Positions 11,666 to 24,200 are shown, counted from the stretch's first letter. The stretch: 64,000 bases of DNA from Rhizoctonia solani (GCF_016906535.1 NC_057380.1:992001-1056000); one strand, 5' to 3'. Numbers and translations are program-made. The notes: generated by a model not told the origin, from the sequence alone.

Positions 11666-12338
11666 ATGTCACTGGAACCAGGCCGCTACTTTATTCAGAG
11701 CTTAAAAAACTCAAGTTACTTTGCCGGAACGGGTCCTGTTCCTCCCGTGTGGCCGCCGTACCCTGAACCTCTAAGGCTTGTGGAAGGGTTTATCAAGGTC
11801 GATTCATTGAATCCGTTTGTCCTCCGGATCCTAGCTTGCTATGATACATATGTAGGATATATTCGAAGTCAAATCTGATGGAGATAACAAGTACACAATG
11901 AGGGTGCGCAGCCTCTGGGTTGGTTATGACGGAGATGCTGTGCGTGCATCATCCTGCTCCTGTACATGCGGCTAGTTAATTCACTACTTAGAACGTGAAA
12001 CTTGTTGGACAAGGCGGAAATCCTGTGACATGGTCCGTGGGAAGCACGAATGGCGAAGGACAGTTCCGGTAAGTATCATTTATCACCTGAGAAGTTAGTC
12101 CCAACCAATGGCTAATATGGCTAATATATTACCCAGCATTAAAGTTCCCAATTCTAACAAGGCTTGGACAGTTTCTAGCGAAGGCTATTACACTCCGGTA
12201 AGCTCTCGAATCCTTCTTGCTCCTTTTCGTTTCAACTTGAACCATACACTCATGGCCGATTATCAACATCAATAGATTCAACTCGAGGAAGAGAACGGCA
12301 CCGCTCTTCAAGAGTGGAAGATCTATCCTATAGAATAA
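11666..12338 (+). CDS. Small beta-trefoil-like protein, possible I66 peptidase inhibitor, copy A
   Basis: Five exons join cleanly: 11666-11797, 11856-11903, 11992-12068, 12137-12197 and 12276-12338, giving 126 residues. It begins SLEPGRYFIQ and carries the pattern GPVPPVWPPYPEPL, then short repeats such as NKYTMRNVKLVGQGG and GQFRIKVPNSNKAWTV, ending LQEWKIYPIE. There is no signal peptide. The small size, the N-terminal EPGRYFI motif and the repeating strand pattern fit the basidiomycete cytosolic beta-trefoil inhibitors (MEROPS I66, cospin-like), a family that is expanded in related fungi. A ricin-B-type lectin fold without inhibitor function is the main alternative. It shares exon structure and phases with the gene at 14827, so the two are duplicates. 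The frame is intact. Confidence 0.75.
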
Positions 12339-14753
12339 GATCTTTGTATTGTCCACTTTGGTCTAGTACAGTGACAATATAACGTCAAGCTTTAAATGAC
12401 GTTAGCAACTGATATACCATAAGAGATACTCAATCAGGGGTAATAGGTAGGAAACAATGATTAATAGTCGGGGTAATATTCTACGTCAAACCTACCAGTG
12501 AACTTTATTCACTGCAACTTGTTCCATTCATATATGCACAATCTAGTTCTTAGTCTCCGAGCATGTTACACTATTGATCGGCTGGCCAGACCTTGTCAAA
12601 TCTTACCTCCCAGCATATTAAATACACTTGTGTTGCAGCACCTGAACTCTGTATACCACCGTTATCAGGTTGTAGCCTTCCTTATGGCTTGATATCATTG
12701 CTTGGACGTGCCAAGAACACTAAATGCGTGCATATGTGTTAATTCAAAGCTAACTGTATGTATTTTGAATATTAATTCATTAAATTTCGACTTCATGATG
12801 AATGATTTCGGAATATTGGTTAAAATGGGGGTGTAGTGGATAGTTACCATAAGCTTTGAGCGTTATTGAAATTTATATACTATCCCATACATACACTACA
12901 CACAAATATAGCACATTTACATCTCAATCCTCAGCACCATAGTCCTAACCTGAATTTCACTAGTTGATAAGCTCTCGGTAAAAATTGTAGAAGTTCTGAA
13001 TTCAGCACTGAATTAAACACAGTAGCATCTCCTATATGTATAACTCAAGGTAGGCCTTTTTGGGTTATCAAGTTGGTCTACAACGCAGCTGGCAGAGGAT
13101 GCAGAATGCGTGGCTGACCAAAGACACAAGAGCAGAGGTCACATGAGCAAATATTCTGTAAGTTGTCACCACATATCAGGTGCACCCACCAATCACAGCA
13201 CATCTCCGTCAAAGACCACTGGCCCATTGATATAATTCACAAAGACTATGCCGCTTACTTAGAGACCCCACACTTGCAGAAGGAGTGGCTTGGCTTGGCT
13301 CAAATCCCAGGTGTGCACTCCACAACTGGGATCCCCTCCAAGCCAGCCGCAGCCTGTATGTAGGGAGCAATGACATATCAACGACATGGCAAGTTAGTAA
13401 TTCAAATGGAGCGTTTAAGTTTCACATGCACTGTGCATAAGCCTTTTTACTATATTGGGTACAAGGTGAGAAATTCTAATCCCGGCTGACGAAGCCTACA
13501 CTCATCTCTTCCTTACAGATACTTCAGGTGTGGCTTTGATTCACGCATGTCACATAAATCCTAGTGGTTTCCCAAACCAACCGTGCCTTGACACTACAAG
13601 ATATGGTTGTGCCGGTCACGCTGGAGTTCTCACTCACTGAGCCGGCGTCCCGGTCCACTTCCCAATCATTTGTTCTACTCACCTTTTCCCCTCGCGTGAA
13701 TTCCCCATGATCTGTATGCACCTGAAAACTATAAAATTCATGTAAAAATTTCATATAGGTTGTCAATGCGGTAATGCATTAGATTAAGTTGTACCTGTAG
13801 ACTGAATTAGGGGGTGAACTAGAGGCTCACCCCTCAAAGTAACAGTGAAAAATGGGGCATTCTGGCTTATAGTGTATCCCAGCCTCCAAAATGGCATTCA
13901 GGATATAAATGGAAATGAATTAGATGGCTGTTCCGACCAGTAATTCGTTGGATGGTTCAGATTATAGCTCACTGTACTAGGGTAGACAGCCGAGCCGAAC
14001 GTTTGTAATTGGCTATGTCCCTAACCTGGGCTTGAGTCCTTGGCGCCACTTCCAGACCCCAAATTTCAGCCACCAATTATGGGCTTCCATCCCAAAAAGT
14101 ACTTGAACTATCCACCGCACACTCGATTAGTCGGTACTTTTGAAGATGGCTAGCTTGCCCAAGCCAATCATCAAATGTTGCTTGGGGATCATCAACGCAT
14201 TGTTTGGGATAATTCCCAATGACATCACTCCCCCAAGATGCCTATAGCTCTAAATCCAACAATTGTGTGCGCACCACTTTACGGGTAATGCTCTCGGTCA
14301 TCAAAAGGAAGCCCTTATGCTATCAAATCCACGGCCGTTGCAGATTGCAATATATCATCGTCTACTTCCATCTTGCTCTGCTTTGTGTTGTCGGCTTCAA
14401 ACAGTCCAGGTGGACAGGTCAATAGATTGGAAAGTTTATCTCGGCAACCTATGAGGTCTCAAGGCCTTCCCGCTCAAGTAGCTAGAAAAGCGGTTGTTGC
14501 GTCAGTGCCGTAAAGCGTTGAGGTCTACCTGTTCAATGGCAGGGCAACTCATTTATCAGCTTTCCCCAATACATGGCTCAACTTAAAGGCGGGTTCACTA
14601 TTTCCTAATGGACAATCGAGCAATATATTCCCCGCTGTTACAGCGCAAGCCCCAAAACTGTTGCGGTTGTCCAAACGTGCCTTCTCTATCGTATATCAGT
14701 TACATTCCCTAATCGTGTCCCTATTGCATACAGTCACAAACTCGACCAACACC
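12339..14753. other. AT-rich intergenic stretch, no gene recognised
   Basis: About 2.4 kb between the two small paralogues. Every open frame is short and none carries a family motif or convincing splice pattern. No terminal repeats or target-site duplications were noticed. Confidence 0.4.
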
Positions 14754-14760
14754 TATAAAA
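14754..14760 (+). promoter_or_regulatory. TATA box
   Basis: TATAAAA lies 67 bases before the ATG of the small protein gene at 14827. Confidence 0.6.
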
Positions 14761-14826
14761 ACTGGCACAGGAGGGAGCATTCTCAACATCAACACCATCA
14801 ATCTCTCTCCTACGCACTACTCAGTT

Positions 14827-15512
14827 ATGTCTGACACCAGTATCCCCCCAGGAAAATACTATCTGGTAAACGTTGCTTCTGGCTCATATGCAGGTGTCGG
14901 ACCTGTCCCGCCCATATATCCTCCGTTTCCTTCACCTCTGAAGGCTGTCGGTCATGTTATAAAGGTCGGTTATAGTTGTTTTAAAATATGTAAAAACTTT
15001 TTGATACATTTTCTGGGTCTATGAGTAGGAGCCTTTTACACTCGAGCCCAAGGGAGAGGGGAAGTACATAATCACGCATAAAGCACTTCGTCTCCCAGTC
15101 GTTTATGACGATGAGGTGTGTGTATACTCTTATCCTTAATATGAATAATCGACTCACAGTCAAAATAGGGTATTGTAAGACTTGCTCGTCAAGGTCAAAA
15201 AGCGACGGAATGGGTTATTGTTAGGGGTTATAGACCTGATCGCTACCGGTGCGTCCATGTTTTCATAGCTAAAATCAACACTTGTTCTTGATTGACTAAT
15301 TATCCTGACAATTAATACCTAGCATCAAAACAGATAAGGATGACCTGTACTGGACCGTGGGAGAGCAGAATTGGGATCCGGTAGGTCATCAGCTGAGCGT
15401 ATGGCCGTTGACGGTAGTCTTGTACTTACGAAACCGTGGCTTATAGATTAAAGTAGAGGCTGAAAATAACGACTCGAGCCAAGAATGGAGGTTCGAAGAA
15501 GCCCAGTGGTAA
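14827..15512 (+). CDS. Small beta-trefoil-like protein, possible I66 peptidase inhibitor, copy B
   Basis: Five exons: 14827-14964, 15029-15115, 15169-15248, 15323-15380 and 15447-15512, giving 142 residues in one intact frame. It begins SDTSIPPGKYYLVNV, followed by GVGPVPPIYPPFPSPLKAVG, close to copy A (GTGPVPPVWPPYPEPL). The last exon ends QEWRFEEAQW against QEWKIYPIE in copy A. All four introns fall at equivalent places and phases in the two genes, including the split after a CG dinucleotide at the end of exon 3. The two therefore come from one ancestor but have diverged strongly in the middle. Inhibitor function is inferred only from general resemblance to the I66 type. Confidence 0.75.
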
Positions 15513-15818
15513 TTGGGGTCGCACCAATAAGACAATATCTGTCCTACACAATACAAATGTAAATGAATACTATAAATTAATCTGAATTGGATTGCTATTG
15601 AGACCACCAGTTGAAATGAAACCGGAAATCCGGCAATGTCGAGAGAAGTACCTGGGCGCGGTCTGTGGACTTCGATACGGCCAGAAGTAGCCTTATTGAA
15701 GAAAGAGAAGACAAGGATGTAAGACAAAGCCCTCGAGTACTTGGGCTAAAAACTCGACTTGGAGATCGTATTACATAAAACAAAAAACCATGTGCCATCA
15801 TTTCCATGGGAATATACG
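15513..15818. other. Intergenic, 3' flanks of convergent genes
   Basis: A short stretch between the stop of the small protein gene and the stop of the minus-strand sirtuin. Nothing else is recognised. Confidence 0.4.
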
Positions 15819-16955
15819 TTATGTCCGACCAAGTACTCCAAGTACTGCGGGTAGCGTCTCTTCGCATGGGCCAAGAAATACAAAATCGGCGTCACTATCT
15901 TGGGAAGATGTTTCAATATTGAATATAGCAACTTTCCCCCCATTATTCTTGACGGTTTTGACATATCCGGCGGCTGGATAGACCTGAAAGCATGATTGAT
16001 TTAAAGGTCACCCAAAAAGTCAACTGAGGTTCTCACCAAAGCAGAAGTTCCTACCACAAGTATCAAATCTGCCCAGTTGAATACGCGCGCAATTTCGCCT
16101 TGGTGTTCGGGGGATTCTCCAAACCATACCACACCCGGACGGAGTAGACCTCCGCATTGACCGTATCGGTTTGAACCTGCCCACCCGCGCCCCCCACACC
16201 TCGGTAAATCTTCAATCGGTATGACCTCGTTCTCTGGGATATCATATCCGTGATCGAACGCAGGACAAGAGAGAGGCTCCATGCTGGTCTTTGTACACTT
16301 GCATTGTGTACAAATTGTTCGAAACGCTGAACCATGCATTTCGATTAGTCGTGAGCGGGCAATGGACAGTTGTTCTGAAGAAAGTTTGGATGCAAGATTG
16401 TTTAGCGCATTTAAAGACAAACTGTCAAAGTTTTGTGTTACTAGGAGAGGTGGTATGGATCTGGGTTCTAGAGAGGGCAGAAGTTGAGATTGGACAGATG
16501 GGAGAGCCAGAGATGCTAGCGTGTAATGCCCTGTATTTGGTGTAGCCTTTCGACATCTGGATTACAATAAATAAGCTTCAAGCACTGGGTTAACGGAACA
16601 ACCGACTGTTCAATTCTATCTTTGTAAAATATCCACACTAAGCCAGGATTTGAGCGAAAAGAGTCGAGTGTGGCTAGCTCAATGGGATTCTATTAATAGA
16701 GTTCTGAATTTCAACTGTTTTTCGTTCATCCGGAGGTCCTCTGACTCACATATGTCTTCCATAATCCCCAGCCCCACGGTACGTTGGAAGGCCTAATTAT
16801 TATTGGGAGATCTCTTTTCAGTACGTCCAACCGTATCTTGAAACTATTTGATCGCGTACCAGATGCCGCGGAAAGTCCAGCGCCCGCTAAGATGACAAGA
16901 CTACGCGAAGTGCGCAAGACTTCCCGGAACGCGAGCACACACTCGAGGGTGCCAT
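15819..16955 (-). CDS. Sirtuin (class III, SIRT5-like NAD-dependent deacylase), with frame breaks
   Basis: An NAD-dependent protein deacylase. The NAD-binding motif GAGLSAASG is in exon 1, followed after an intron by LPTYRGAG. Further exons give [38 protein letters not shown] and TQNFDSLS. The catalytic His is in [10 protein letters not shown], the first zinc pair is CTQCKC, and the second Cys group is in [17 protein letters not shown] and [18 protein letters not shown] are SIRT5-like, and the stop is at 15821-15819. One G is missing from the GGGG run at 16766-16769: RGAG cannot be joined in frame to LWKTYNPIEL without it. If the start is the ATG at 16955, the TG repeat at 16936-16942 is two bases too long; otherwise the start lies in an upstream exon. 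Exon ends between 16560 and 16680 are inferred. Confidence 0.85.
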
Positions 16956-17389
16956 TCTTTTACAAATGAAGGTCTACTAACTCCGAATAAACGTGAATTA
17001 AATAAGTACCTCAAAGATACAATCGCAAGCAGCTTATGAGTGCCAGAACAACGATGCCAGCTAGACCTTGACCCGGAGATTTCACTGCTTCAAGAGGAGT
17101 GTGGTGCGGGGCCTGCTGCTCTGCAGATTTTATTCGTAATACGGAAAGCACGAAAATTAGCAATTGGTTTAGATAAATTCGAATCTCGGTGTTTTTCAAA
17201 AGGTTCTGGCAATAGTCTCTGACGCAATGTATAGCGATTGATTAGTTATGGTAGACCGGTGGGAAGTGAGCCACATAGGAAAAACAGACGTAAGCATGTC
17301 ATCACACGTGGCGCCACCATTGGTCAACCAAGTGGCGAATGTCATCGGATCTTGCTTTCGCAACAAAATCTTTACCCTGAAGCTAATTC
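16956..17389. other. Intergenic, no gene recognised
   Basis: Upstream of the sirtuin. A minus-strand frame at 17011-17199 could be an extra 5' exon of the sirtuin but has no recognisable content. Confidence 0.35.
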
Positions 17390-17645
17390 ATGTCCACTGA
17401 ATACGAAATCGTAATCCCAAACAAGACCTTTGAGCTTTCTAAGGCGCGAGTCGAATTCAATTTCCTGAACTCTTCACAATACATTTAACCAATCTGGTCC
17501 GCTCGCCCGACAAACGCCTACTTATTTACTATTTTACTCGGGCACCTTAGTGGATATCAAAATTTACCTGTGTACCCGATTCTAACCTCCTGTTGTACAC
17601 TCAAAACGACACTCACCGACTTGCACGCAGACACACACTTATCCT
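17390..17645 (+). pseudogene. Relic of a BTB/T1-domain gene
   Basis: The ATG at 17390 opens STEYEIVIPNKTFELSKARVEF, parallel to SSEYTIIITDNTFKLSQLQIEF of the gene at 18187. The frame stops at a TAA after 32 codons. A second frame resumes as LFTILLGHLSGYQNLPVYP and CCTLKTTLTDLHADT, matching LFTIILRYLNGYQVLPLHP and YCTLEAALADLVADA in the intact copy. About 60 bases are lost in between, and nothing similar follows after about 17645. This is real decay (internal deletion and loss of the 3' half), unlike the one-base breaks elsewhere in the window. Confidence 0.8.
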
Positions 17646-18186
17646 CTGCCTGCTCGTCCGTGTCGGCCACTAGGCCCAGACCGCGAGTCTGGCTCGTGGG
17701 TGGGCAGCCCAAACCAGCTCTCGTAACCTATGGGATGGTGGGTGGGATAAAAACGACACGCAAATGCGTGCCGCGACACTCGGTGTGTACGAGGCCAGAC
17801 GGTGGAGGAGGTCGGACGCAAGTCGACACGGCATGAAGCGGTCATCACGTGACTCGCTGCATGCTCCGGTTAAGTCGCAAAACGTCCAACTTTTATCAGC
17901 GACAAGGACACTCTAACATCCCATCGCACCAAGGAGCGCATAATCTTGGTGGTTTGCTACGTTAATTATGGGCCAATAACTCCAATTTTGCAAGATGTAT
18001 CATCCAGCCATTCGATTCTGGACTATCTGGTAAAGTGTTTGTTATTGCTGCGTTGACAATTGTCACAGTAACGGAAACAAGCGCCAACAAAATATCTCAC
18101 GTGCTACTTGTCACTCCACCTTTGGCTATCAAGTACCAAACCCTCTTGCCCGTTCCCCAAAAGAGCACCGGCTTTACCTTAGGGCC
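17646..18186. other. Intergenic, no gene recognised
   Basis: It lies between the BTB relic and the first intact BTB gene and probably holds the latter's promoter. TCATCACGTGA occurs at about 17841. No coding signal is seen. Confidence 0.4.
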
Positions 18187-18966
18187 ATGTCCAGTGAATA
18201 CACCATTATAATTACAGACAACACATTTAAGCTTTCCCAGTTGCAGATCGAATTTGATTCCCCAAACCTCTTTACCTCCTACTTTATCCGTCCGGCTGGC
18301 CAGAAGGCCCCACGACAGCTGGAAGTATCCCGCGATCCATACTTGTTTACAATTATCCTTAGGTATCTTAATGGATATCAAGTTCTGCCACTTCATCCAG
18401 GCCTGATTCCACCATACTGTACCCTCGAAGCGGCGCTGGCTGACTTGGTTGCGGATGCGCGGTTCTATAAATTGAACGGATTGCTCAAATTATTGACATC
18501 CAATAAAAATCAGGAAGATCAGGGAGATGGGACCATAATTCGATATGCCAAAATTGTAGGAGATTATATGACCAAACCAAACCAGTTTGAACCCAGTAGG
18601 CTCAATCTCCAAGCATCTCCAATTGAATATTGATTCGAATTGTATGGGTATTCAGCCCAAGACTTTAGCGCAGTCGTTCCTAACTTTACGCTCAAGCTCT
18701 CGAGTGAAGAACAGTGCCAGATGTTTTCCAAGCAATCCAACTTCCGGGCTGTTCCAAAAACCAAGGATGGTGGCTCTGCTGATATATTCTACGTCTGCTT
18801 TTTATATGAGCGCATAATCCACGAGGTACTGCAGAGGGACGGTTATGCGCTCCACGTGGATCACTGCGAACAACTCGGATGGATCAGGTCGTTCAGTAGC
18901 GAATATCACCGCCAATGCACGATTCTTGTAAAGCTTTGGACTGGGCCTGGATTCAAAGCAGATTAG
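18187..18966 (+). CDS. BTB/POZ (T1-type) domain protein, copy 1
   Basis: Exons 18187-18595 and 18656-18966 give 239 residues. The first about 100 residues form a BTB/T1 fold as in KCTD-like proteins: YTIIITDNTFKLSQLQIEF, SPNLFTSYFI, SRDPYLFTIILRYLNGYQVL, then LVADARFYKLNGLLKLL. The C-terminal half, with IIHEVLQRDGYALHVD and ending LVKLWTGPGFKAD, is shared with the copy at 19534. Such proteins usually self-associate and may act as cullin adaptors; no partner is evident here. The intron falls at the same place as in the copies at 19534 and 62261. The frame is intact. Confidence 0.85.
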
Positions 18967-19467
18967 TGCTAACTTGTATACATGTCGTATTCGCAATCAC
19001 ACTTTGTGCGTCAAGGGGTACACATATCATCCGTAAACTGGTCAATATATGTAGAATAAAACAATTCAGCTGACACGTCTATATGCAGTCTTATGTCACC
19101 AGTCTTTACGCCATTTTATAGCTTTTGGCGTACGTATTTCACATAAATACAATAAACAACTCGACCCAAACCAAAGGTACAGCTATCCAAAGCATGCTTC
19201 AAGGAATAATGAATTCTGAGCCCCCATTCAATATTTTCGATTAGAATGAGTAGCTCTGTACCTCAAGCGACTTCAATCACATTACATACTTACAAAGATG
19301 ACGTTTTCAAGCTGTAATAAACAACCTGGATAAGAAGTCGGATCTGCGCACAAAGGACTGTCTTCTTATCTTCTAATCCATCGTGTAACCATATCAGTCA
19401 GGTGACTCCCGCCCCAAACATTGCCTTGAACTCAAGCGTCAGGACGGTGCATGGCGGTCGTGAGGCT
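18967..19467. other. Intergenic between BTB copies
   Basis: It holds the 3' end of BTB copy 1 and the promoter of copy 2. No coding region is seen. Confidence 0.4.
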
Positions 19468-19475
19468 TATATAAA
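19468..19475 (+). promoter_or_regulatory. TATA box of BTB copy 2
   Basis: TATATAAA lies 59 bases before the ATG at 19534. Confidence 0.6.
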
Positions 19476-19533
19476 CCGTGGAGCCATATTTTCTTCAGTC
19501 AAGCCCTACCACGATCCCAACGCTACACACAAG

Positions 19534-20303
19534 ATGAAAGACACTACTGATACCTACACCATTGTGGTTCGGGATAGGTTTTTCAAGCTCACCAAAGCTC
19601 AAATGCAACGAGATGCGCCTAATTATTTCACATCTCACTTTCTTGATTCATCTGGCCAGTGCCTTACTCGCATAATGGAAATATCTCGCGATCCATTCCT
19701 GTTCGAGCTAGTCTTGAAGTACCTGAACGGCTACCAGATCTTTCCTATTCATCCCACTCTTGTCCCGCCATGTTCCACTCCAGAAACCGCAATCGGAGAC
19801 TTGCGCGCAGATGCCGAGTTTTATCAACTCAAAGAGCTTGTCAACTTGTGCAAATCAAAAGAGGCACCCAAATCTGCGCCAACAGTTCGCTTTACATCCA
19901 GCCAAATCGCAGTTATCACTGGCTACTTCAACTCAACGGCCGACGGGATCGCACCTTGTGAGTGAATCAAATTGATCGTTGAACTCGGACTGATTCGGGT
20001 TTAGCCGAGAGTTTTGAGCAATACATCTCGCGATTTTATCCAACACTTTTAAGCAAAGAGCATCACAAGGCTGCGTCGGCTGATATGCTTACCTTGGCTT
20101 CTGCAGCTCCTTCGCAACTGTCCCGGTTCCTGATCGTAAACGGTTGGTCAGAACGCATCGTCCGCACAGTAGTGAAGAGGGACATGAGCTCTGTTGAGCG
20201 TTGGGAGCTGCTAGGCTGGAAGAGGGACGTGTCAACACCAGGTGTGCGACATGTTATTCTCTTTGTGAAGATTTGGACTGCCCCTGGGTTTGCAATCAAC
20301 TGA
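19534..20303 (+). CDS. BTB/POZ (T1-type) domain protein, copy 2
   Basis: Exons 19534-19957 and 20005-20303 give 240 residues in one frame. It starts KDTTDTYTIVVRDRFFKLTK, with the BTB core RDAPNYFTSHFL, SRDPFLFELVLKYLNGYQIF and DLRADAEFYQLKELVNLC. The C-terminal half contains MLTLASAAPSQLSRFLIVNG and SVERWELLGWKRD and ends VKIWTAPGFAIN, parallel to VKLWTGPGFKAD in copy 1. The TATA position supports this ATG over an upstream in-frame GTG. It is closest in style to copy 1 and to the minus-strand copy at 62261, which shares LRADAEFYQLHGLL. Confidence 0.88.
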
Positions 20304-20614
20304 ACAAGGCACGGGCTGACCGTGACCTGTCTATTATGTATAACTAGGCTTATGTATCAACTTTGGACACTTAACTTTATGTAATGAAGAATCTTATCCG
20401 ATAATCCCTTTATATTTGTATATATGCGTTTTTATGGGTCACTATCGAGTTTGATAAAACGATAAATATATTTGTGGAACAAGTTCATTGACAAAGAACA
20501 AAAATACCTGAAGTATAAAATGGCTAGAATACAGTTCATCATGGGAATACAAGTAGAGTCGCTCATCATAAAAGTTGTCATAAGTATTCGTGAATTTATA
20601 CCGCCATCCGTGCC
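20304..20614. other. Intergenic, 3' flanks of convergent genes
   Basis: AT-rich stretch between the BTB copy 2 stop and the stop of the minus-strand membrane protein. No gene is recognised. Confidence 0.4.
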
Positions 20615-21280
20615 TTAACTCCGGCCTTGAGACACCAACAGATCCTTCCACATACTCTCGGTACGTTCCCGTTTCAACTCAGGGGGTGATGCAGGGTTTT
20701 CTCCGGCCTGAGAAAATGGTTGCCCCGCGGTTGCAACGTCGTAGGCAGGAGGTGGCGGTAATATCACCCCTGGTCCAACTTCTAGAGCCTCGTTGTCAAC
20801 TTGAGTTGGAGCCAGTGGCGCATCGTATCGCAAAGCAGGAATGGCGGCCATCGCCGGTTGTTCACCTGGGATATAGATCATTGTAGTTGGCTCGGTGTTG
20901 GTTCCTCCAGATCCTACAACGGTAGGCGTCGGAGGTTTCCGTTTCGAAACCAGGCAGGAGTACATGCCCCACGCGCCTCCCAGGAGTGCAAGACTTCCGA
21001 CTACGCAGACGATGATGATGGTAGTTGAAGGATCGGAATTGGCAGCGTCGCTGTTACCATAAGGAAAGGGATTGGAGGTTGGGTTGGAACTTCGAGTAGA
21101 TGTAGAGGCCAATGATGCTCCGGATGTAGAAGTGGTGAGTGGAGCAGATCTAACAACCACCAGCCATAGTTAGATCTTGTTCCTTGCCAGCTAACCCAAC
21201 CCAACTCACAAAACGTAACTCTGCCCAAGCCAGAACGCCCACACAAGAACCCATGCTATAACATCTGGGCGAAGGACCAT
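20615..21280 (-). CDS. Single-pass membrane protein with Ser/Thr-rich ectodomain
   Basis: Two exons, 21280-21210 and 21149-20615, give 201 residues. The first 24 residues are very hydrophobic (VIAWVLVWAFWLGQSYVL) and look like a signal peptide. A Ser/Thr/Asn-rich stretch of about 45 residues, probably O-glycosylated, precedes one transmembrane helix (TTIIIVCVVGSLALLGGAWG). A basic SKRK stop-transfer follows. The cytosolic tail is Pro-rich (VILPPPPAYDVATAG) and ends with charged and Ser-rich residues. This layout is common for fungal cell-wall sensors (WSC/Mid2-like), but no WSC or cysteine domain is present and the function is unknown. A TATATAAA (21409-21402) lies about 120 bases upstream. 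Confidence 0.75.
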
Positions 21281-24200
21281 TGGTTGTTCTATTGGAGGAG
21301 TGGAGCGTTAGTGGCGTCTGCCATTGAACATGGAATCTTACATACCAAGTAGACTGAGTGTGTGATAGTTGAAGGAGCAATGGGCCTGCGACTCCACTCG
21401 GTTTATATACGCTGCCCCTTCAGCCTCGCGATGTTCGCGACTCCCCCACAAACACGTGTATCTGGCGGCCCCGAACGAAAGAGAAGCAGTGCTTCTTCTC
21501 TTTATTCCGCGCCCGAAACAAATGTGTCGAGACTCAGCGATCACGTCAGGCGGAAATTGGAAATCAGTGAAACCTTGTGCTCTGTTGGTTCAAAGGAAAT
21601 GGTGGACGCGATCTAGACGGTTCACTGTCGTAACAATATATATACCATCGCACCTTGATCCTCTGCCACAATTCTTTCGCGCCAGATAGGAAGATCAGTC
21701 AATAGGATTTCGGGAGCGCTGCGAAAGGAATAGTCGCGAAGCAGAATCCAGGCAGAGATTACTGCTCGAAGCTTGAGGTTTGAGCTGATTATTCATGCCC
21801 GTTCACTGGGACAAACTTCTCATATATTGAGAGGCCATAGTATGTGAACTGAAGAGAGCTGGACGAAAGGACTTCCAGACATCACTTGGTCTATGCTTAC
21901 CATCCACCAGAGTTGTACAACCCATTTGCACAGATATTTCTGCCGATAAGTATGAACTCGGAGGACAAACTCGTTCGAATCGAGCCTTAGCAATCCAGTT
22001 CCGTAGATCGATGCGAAGCCTGTCACCGCGAGAATTTCTCATTCCCAACGGCTTTTAGTCTATTCTAGTAATTTCACCGTGGCCCATGTTGCTGTAGCCA
22101 TTGGTAGATTGGTGGAGGATTCTCGAGATGGCTGGGAAGAATGTTGGTATGCTGTCAAACTCGCAAAAGAGATGAAATGAGAGTAATCTCCCTGATATCA
22201 CTATTCCCAAGATATGCAGGTGTCAAACAGGATTAGCCGTCGACCGGGGCTGTGCACTGTGCCACCTTGAGATGTAATCACCTCTAAATTGGGAATAGGC
22301 AACGCCAATCACCCACAACCAAGAAGGGTGCACCAGTTCCCGGTCGGCATTTGTTCGCCGAACAACTATCAAGCCACGAACCACTCTGGCAATAGACATA
22401 TAATATCACTCACTTTCTGCTATGTCCCTTTGCAAAGGTGGTTGGCATCTGGACCGATAGAACACCCAGAGATACGAAGGCGTGCTTGGGATGCGATGAC
22501 GCGTTGATCGTCGCTCATATGAAATCAGCTCCCAAACACGCGTTGACCACGACTTTGACTCGAACGAGTTTCTGACCTGAAATGGCCAAGCATTTCACGC
22601 GAAGGCACCCGGCCCGGCCAAAATTCCAAAGTATGACGGACATGGTGAGGGGGTTGCCTCGTTGCGAGGGGTGGAGATGTTACCAAATTAACCCGTAACT
22701 GCAGCGCTTACGGGAGATGTCCTGGAGTCAAATGGAGAGGTATCGTTGCTGGTTTCATGTTTTGCAAAACAAGCCGAGAAGGGGGTGTGTTTAGTCCCGA
22801 AATAGGACATACGGTATGTACACCGATGTTGTGAGGCTTTTCCGGAGCAAAGTGAAGCTATACAGTACCAAGGCAAGCCACTGACATCGGAACAATCCGG
22901 ATGTAATTTACACTTCCGAATCCACCAATCCTTCATCACCCACTACGCGGTTTCATAATGGTAAATTATCAATATACGTATGACGAGCACGAAATGCTAA
23001 CAAACATGCAACTTATTGGTGTATACGTTTCTCGCTGGACATAATAACACAAATTAGCCGTCCCAAAAGACCTTCCGCACCAAGCGTATCCTCGCCAAGG
23101 CCGCCCGGCAAAACAGGTGTGTAACTCTCGGAGAGTGAAGCTCATGCTCCCTGCTTCAAGCTCTTTATACCTCAAATATATACTAAAGCTCTATCTAGGC
23201 CTTTGCCTCAATGGTTCCGTTTGAAGACGGATTCCAAGATTCAGGTGAGCTTATGTCATGCATTCGACACCCCAGATGTCTCAATTTGTATTTTTAGTAC
23301 AACGCAAAGCGTAGGCACTGGCGCCGCACTAAGCTCAACATCTAAGGGTTTAGATTTGTAAGCTCCTAACTCGACAGCACCTCGACAGTAAACTGATAGT
23401 CGGCACGTAGGGGAACTTGTGTCCTGGTCTTGGGGTGAAGCAACAGTGCGTGCGCTTCGATCGACCCTTCTGTGCGATGAGAACCCTTTGTATGAGCCAC
23501 GCTTTTAGCTTTACGCGAATTTTATTATGCTCATTGCTTTACTGCTGAAAGTTTTGACCTGAATTTGGAAGTACCGGCTGCGGTTTCCCTGCAAGAGACC
23601 CATTTCTTTTGCAGCAGAATATTACATCACTACCGACATTCTTTCCACTCAGCTCTTACATTATCAACGAATATCAACGAAATTGCATTTTAATCTCGAG
23701 TTGACCGTCGAAGGACCTAGCCGTCGATGCGGCTATATGGTTAAGCCATGGGTAAGGACCCCGCGGGCCGGGTTCACCGACAATAAAAGAAGAAATCGCA
23801 AACAAGAGAACGAAAATTGGCGAATACTCTTCCTAGAATGATGTGCATACTGAAGCCGTGTACTGGCTCGAAGAGCTTGGAAGATAAAGGACGTATGTTT
23901 CAGTACGTGAAGTCAGGGCCGTCGATCTGGGAACACCACGGGTCCCTTGCCGGTTCCTGCAACCTAATCGAATCCCCTTGATGCACTATGCGGGGGCTAC
24001 TAATCGCACTTGCGAACGGTAGTTTGTGGCCGTTTAGTCGCCTTGTGAACGGCCGATTTTTGCTTATATAATCAGGCAACCCACCATCGTGAATAATTTA
24101 ACTTTGACCCGACAAGCAACCGATACTATGCGTGGATGAGTTCGGGTGTTATTATTGTTTCTTGGCGGTTGATACTACCCGTTAGCATGGTCGTAGCATG

